A stretch of 7,218 nt of DNA from an uncultured Clostridia bacterium (GTDB lineage: Bacteria > Bacillota > Clostridia > Oscillospirales > Acutalibacteraceae): the NCBI GenBank assembly GCA_947629295.1, contig CANRDH010000077.1, positions 1-7,218 on the forward strand, in the 5' to 3' direction. Positions 5,492 through 7,218 of this stretch are shown here, in pieces. The notes under the pieces are model-generated. The model worked only from the letters and a program-made list of their open reading frames with translations. It was not told the origin of the DNA and made no database searches. The translations under genes and the position numbers were made by a program. Position 1 is the first letter of the stretch. The number at the start of each line of letters is the position of its first letter.

Positions 5492-6661
5492 ATGTTAGGA
5501 AATTTTGCTTACTGTAACCCCACAAAATTATATTTCGGTGACGAGTCACTGCAATACCTTAAAAACGAGCTTGCAAAGTACGGAGAAAATGTCGTACTGA
5601 TTTACGGCGGCGGCTCTATTAAGAAAAACGGAATTTACGATGAAGTGACTGAAATTTTAAAGAAGGCCGCAAAGAATGTAGCGGAAATTTCGGGCGTTAT
5701 GCCTAACCCGACACTTGAAAAACTGTATGAGGGCATTGAGATCGCAAGAAACCACAATGCTGATCTGCTGCTTGCCGTGGGCGGCGGTTCCGTATGTGAT
5801 TATGCGAAGGCTGTTTCGGTGTCCGTCAACTGTGATGAAGATCCGTGGGAAAAATACTATCAGCGTTTTGAAGAGCCGACCTGTGATATCGTTCCTGTCG
5901 GCTGTGTTCTGACAATGGTTGGAACCGGCTCGGAAATGAATGCGGGAGCTGTTATTACCAACCGTGAAACAAAAATGAAAATCGGTCATGTGTTTGCAGA
6001 CGAGAGTATTATGCCGAAGTTTTCAATTCTTAACCCGAAATACACTCTGACGCTGCCTCATTATCAGATGGCTGCCGGTATTTATGATATTTTTAACCAC
6101 ATATGCGAGCAGTATTTTTCCGGTGAGGACGATAACACCAGCGACTACATCAGCGAGGGTCTGATGCGCTCCGTTATTCATTCAAGCCGTATTGCCAATA
6201 AAGATATGCAGAATTATGAAGCACGCTCTAACATCATGTGGACTGCAACGTGGGCATTGAATACGCTTGTTTCCCGTGGAAAGTCCACCGACTGGATGGT
6301 TCATATGCTCGGTCAGGCGGTGGGTGCTTATACAGATGCAACCCACGGTATGACTCTGGCGGCGGTTTCTCTGCCTTATTACCGTCATATCATGCCATAC
6401 GGACTGAAAAAATTTGTGCGTTTTGCTGTGAATGTCTGGGGTGTATCTGAGGAAGGCAAAACCGATGAACAGATTGCTGAAGAAGGTCTTTACGCGATGG
6501 AAAGCTGGATGAACGAGCTTGGTCTTGTGATGAAAATATCAGAGCTTGGCGTTACCGATGAAATGGTCATAGGAATTGCAGATGCGACCCTTACCATGCA
6601 GGGCGGATATAAAGTTCTTAACCATGATGAGATCATAGGTATTTTGAGAAAAAGTATGTAA
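5492..6661 (+). CDS. Iron-containing alcohol dehydrogenase, YqhD/butanol dehydrogenase type
   Basis: A 389-aa cytoplasmic metal-dependent NAD(P)H oxidoreductase interconverting alcohols and aldehydes; physiologically often aldehyde reduction in YqhD relatives. The start at 5492 follows AAAAGGAG (5476-5483) by 8 nt; an in-frame ATG at 5414 would overlap TetR and is rejected. Length matches the family (about 387-390). The N-terminal Rossmann-like domain has YGGGSIKKNG (38-47), where YqhD binds NADPH, and AVGGGSVCDYAKAV (95-108), followed by GTGSEMNAGAV (144-154). Metal ligands by alignment to YqhD/FucO are D199 and H203 (YDIFNH), H271 (HMLG) and H285 (ATHG); all four are present. The position four residues after H271, usually His, is Gln275. 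It is second in the TetR operon, so probably induced when TetR lets go. Substrate range and NADPH preference are inferred from the family. Confidence 0.95.
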   Translation: MLGNFAYCNPTKLYFGDESLQYLKNELAKYGENVVLIYGGGSIKKNGIYDEVTEILKKAAKNVAEISGVMPNPTLEKLYEGIEIARNHNADLLLAVGGGSVCDYAKAVSVSVNCDEDPWEKYYQRFEEPTCDIVPVGCVLTMVGTGSEMNAGAVITNRETKMKIGHVFADESIMPKFSILNPKYTLTLPHYQMAAGIYDIFNHICEQYFSGEDDNTSDYISEGLMRSVIHSSRIANKDMQNYEARSNIMWTATWALNTLVSRGKSTDWMVHMLGQAVGAYTDATHGMTLAAVSLPYYRHIMPYGLKKFVRFAVNVWGVSEEGKTDEQIAEEGLYAMESWMNELGLVMKISELGVTDEMVIGIADATLTMQGGYKVLNHDEIIGILRKSM

Positions 6662-6722
6662 AATCATGCGGAATACATTGACGATACAGGCAGTTATTGA
6701 TTAAATGTGTCGGAATATTATA

Positions 6723-6760
6723 AAAAATGCGTAGGTCATTTTTCAGACTTACGCATTTTT
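6723..6760. terminator. Bidirectional intrinsic terminator between convergent genes
   Basis: AAAAATGCGTA (6723-6733) pairs with TACGCATTTTT (6750-6760), and the stem continues inward through a G-T wobble and GTC/GAC to 6737/6746, giving 15 bp with an 8-nt loop. The flanking A5 and T5 serve as U-tracts in both directions. It lies 61 nt after the dehydrogenase and 52 nt beyond the stop of the minus-strand gene, as expected for a shared terminator. Confidence 0.9.
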
Positions 6761-6812
6761 AAATTAACGAAATTATCAGGTATTTGTATACGGACGTTTT
6801 TTTACCGGTATA

Positions 6813-7218
6813 TCAATTTAATGTAATTGTCACATTTCCGTTTCCGAGAAGGGAGGACAGTTCATTTTCGGTAATGCCGGTAATATGACCAAGTATTGTG
6901 TATGCCCATGAATTAGAGCCGTAAAATACAACAAGCTGATTACCGGAATATAAAACGATATCTCCTGCCTGTGTCGTTGTCTGTACATCATTCCTCGGCA
7001 GATCTGTTCCGATAGAGCCTACCTGCTCAAAACCTCCGTACATGGACATCCGGATTATCAATGGTTTTTCCGTACAAAGCTCTTTCAAAGCCTGTACGGA
7101 TTTATTATTTTCCCATTCCACGGAAACGGTCGTATCGTTAATTTTCATCTGCATAGCAGTATCCTCCTTGTTGGTTGAGTTATTTTGTGTGATATTGCTT
7201 TCATCTGTTTTTGACTCG
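6813..7218 (-). CDS. Cyclophilin-like fold protein, probable lipoprotein (5' partial)
   Basis: The conserved part (from the Met at 7154, 113 aa) matches the bacterial cyclophilin-like fold family (a small beta-barrel related to cyclophilins by fold). It shows ALKELCTEKPLIIRMSMYGG, VGSIGTDLPRND, and GDIVLYSGNQLVVF followed by YGSNSWAYTILGHI. The catalytic residues of true prolyl isomerases are not recognisable, and the activity of the family is not established to my knowledge. Upstream of Met7154 the frame is open to the window edge for 21 more codons (ESKTDESNITQNNSTNKEDTA), a polar Ser/Thr/Asn/Glu linker like those after lipoprotein signal peptides in Clostridia homologues. I therefore take the gene as running off the right edge and the protein as exported. 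A good ribosome site before Met7154 leaves a 113-aa cytoplasmic form possible. It converges on the TetR-dehydrogenase operon. Confidence 0.8.
   Translation of the reverse strand, partial: ESKTDESNITQNNSTNKEDTAMQMKINDTTVSVEWENNKSVQALKELCTEKPLIIRMSMYGGFEQVGSIGTDLPRNDVQTTTQAGDIVLYSGNQLVVFYGSNSWAYTILGHITGITENELSSLLGNGNVTITLN
7162..7169 (-). promoter_or_regulatory. Strong ribosome-binding-site sequence inside the open frame
   Basis: Read on the minus strand this is AAGGAGGA, followed by 7 nt and ATG at 7154. It would be an ideal ribosome site for a 113-aa product. In the longer reading it encodes Lys-Glu-Asp within the linker. It decides between a cytoplasmic and an exported protein, and cannot be settled here. 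Confidence 0.45.

Noticed and set aside
6678..6706. TTGACG-17-TTAAAT, a possible promoter just after the dehydrogenase gene.
   Set aside because: It points straight into the terminator at 6723-6760, so it would make only a ~50-nt RNA; the -10 is poor and the match is probably chance in A+T-rich sequence.
1..7218. Mobile element, CRISPR array, tRNA or rRNA.
   Set aside because: No transposase-like protein, regularly spaced repeat series or tRNA-like cloverleaf was seen; the only notable repeats are the short ones reported.

Overview
The window reads as chromosomal DNA from a low-to-moderate GC Gram-positive anaerobe, most likely a gut Clostridia/Oscillospiraceae-type Firmicute. This is inferred from strong AGGAGG-type ribosome binding sites, near-consensus sigma-A promoters, and proteins whose closest remembered relatives are Clostridia (BcrAB-like ABC pair, YqhD/BDH-type alcohol dehydrogenase, cyclophilin-like fold protein). 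The species cannot be fixed from the sequence alone.

Left half (1-4008, all + strand): a peptide-type ABC exporter and a two-component system. The window opens inside an ATPase gene (Walker A lies off the left edge), followed after 1 nt by a six-helix ABC-2 permease. A 195-nt gap with an extended -10 promoter leads to an OmpR-family response regulator, which overlaps a histidine kinase by the ATGA tetranucleotide. The kinase overlaps a 75-aa two-helix membrane protein by 8 nt, and a 127-aa two-helix membrane protein follows 5 nt later. The four downstream genes look like one translationally coupled operon. By analogy with BcrAB-type detoxification modules, the block probably senses and responds to a membrane-active or cell-wall-active compound; the ligand is not visible.

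Middle (4009-4848): an A+T-rich accessory-looking stretch holding one orphan gene of 129 aa. It is unrecognised, has 7 cysteines, and has its own TTGAAA-17-TGCTATAAT promoter. It is followed by an unusual repeat in which one sequence can pair with either of two upstream copies. Then comes a strong promoter (TTGACA-17-TATAAT) bracketed by two TGACA-N3-TGTCA palindromes.

Right half (4849-7218): that promoter drives a TetR-family regulator and, 19 nt later, an iron-dependent alcohol/aldehyde dehydrogenase, so the palindromes are the likely TetR operators and the pair is likely self-regulated. A symmetric terminator separates this operon from a convergent gene on the minus strand that encodes a cyclophilin-like fold protein. 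Its reading frame stays open to the right edge with a Ser/Thr/Asn/Glu-rich linker, suggesting an exported lipoprotein whose signal peptide lies outside the window. No mobile element, CRISPR array, tRNA or rRNA was seen. Nothing here is clearly a new system; the best leads are the orphan 129-aa gene, the alternative-hairpin repeat, the double TetR operator and the apparently shortened 75-aa membrane protein.
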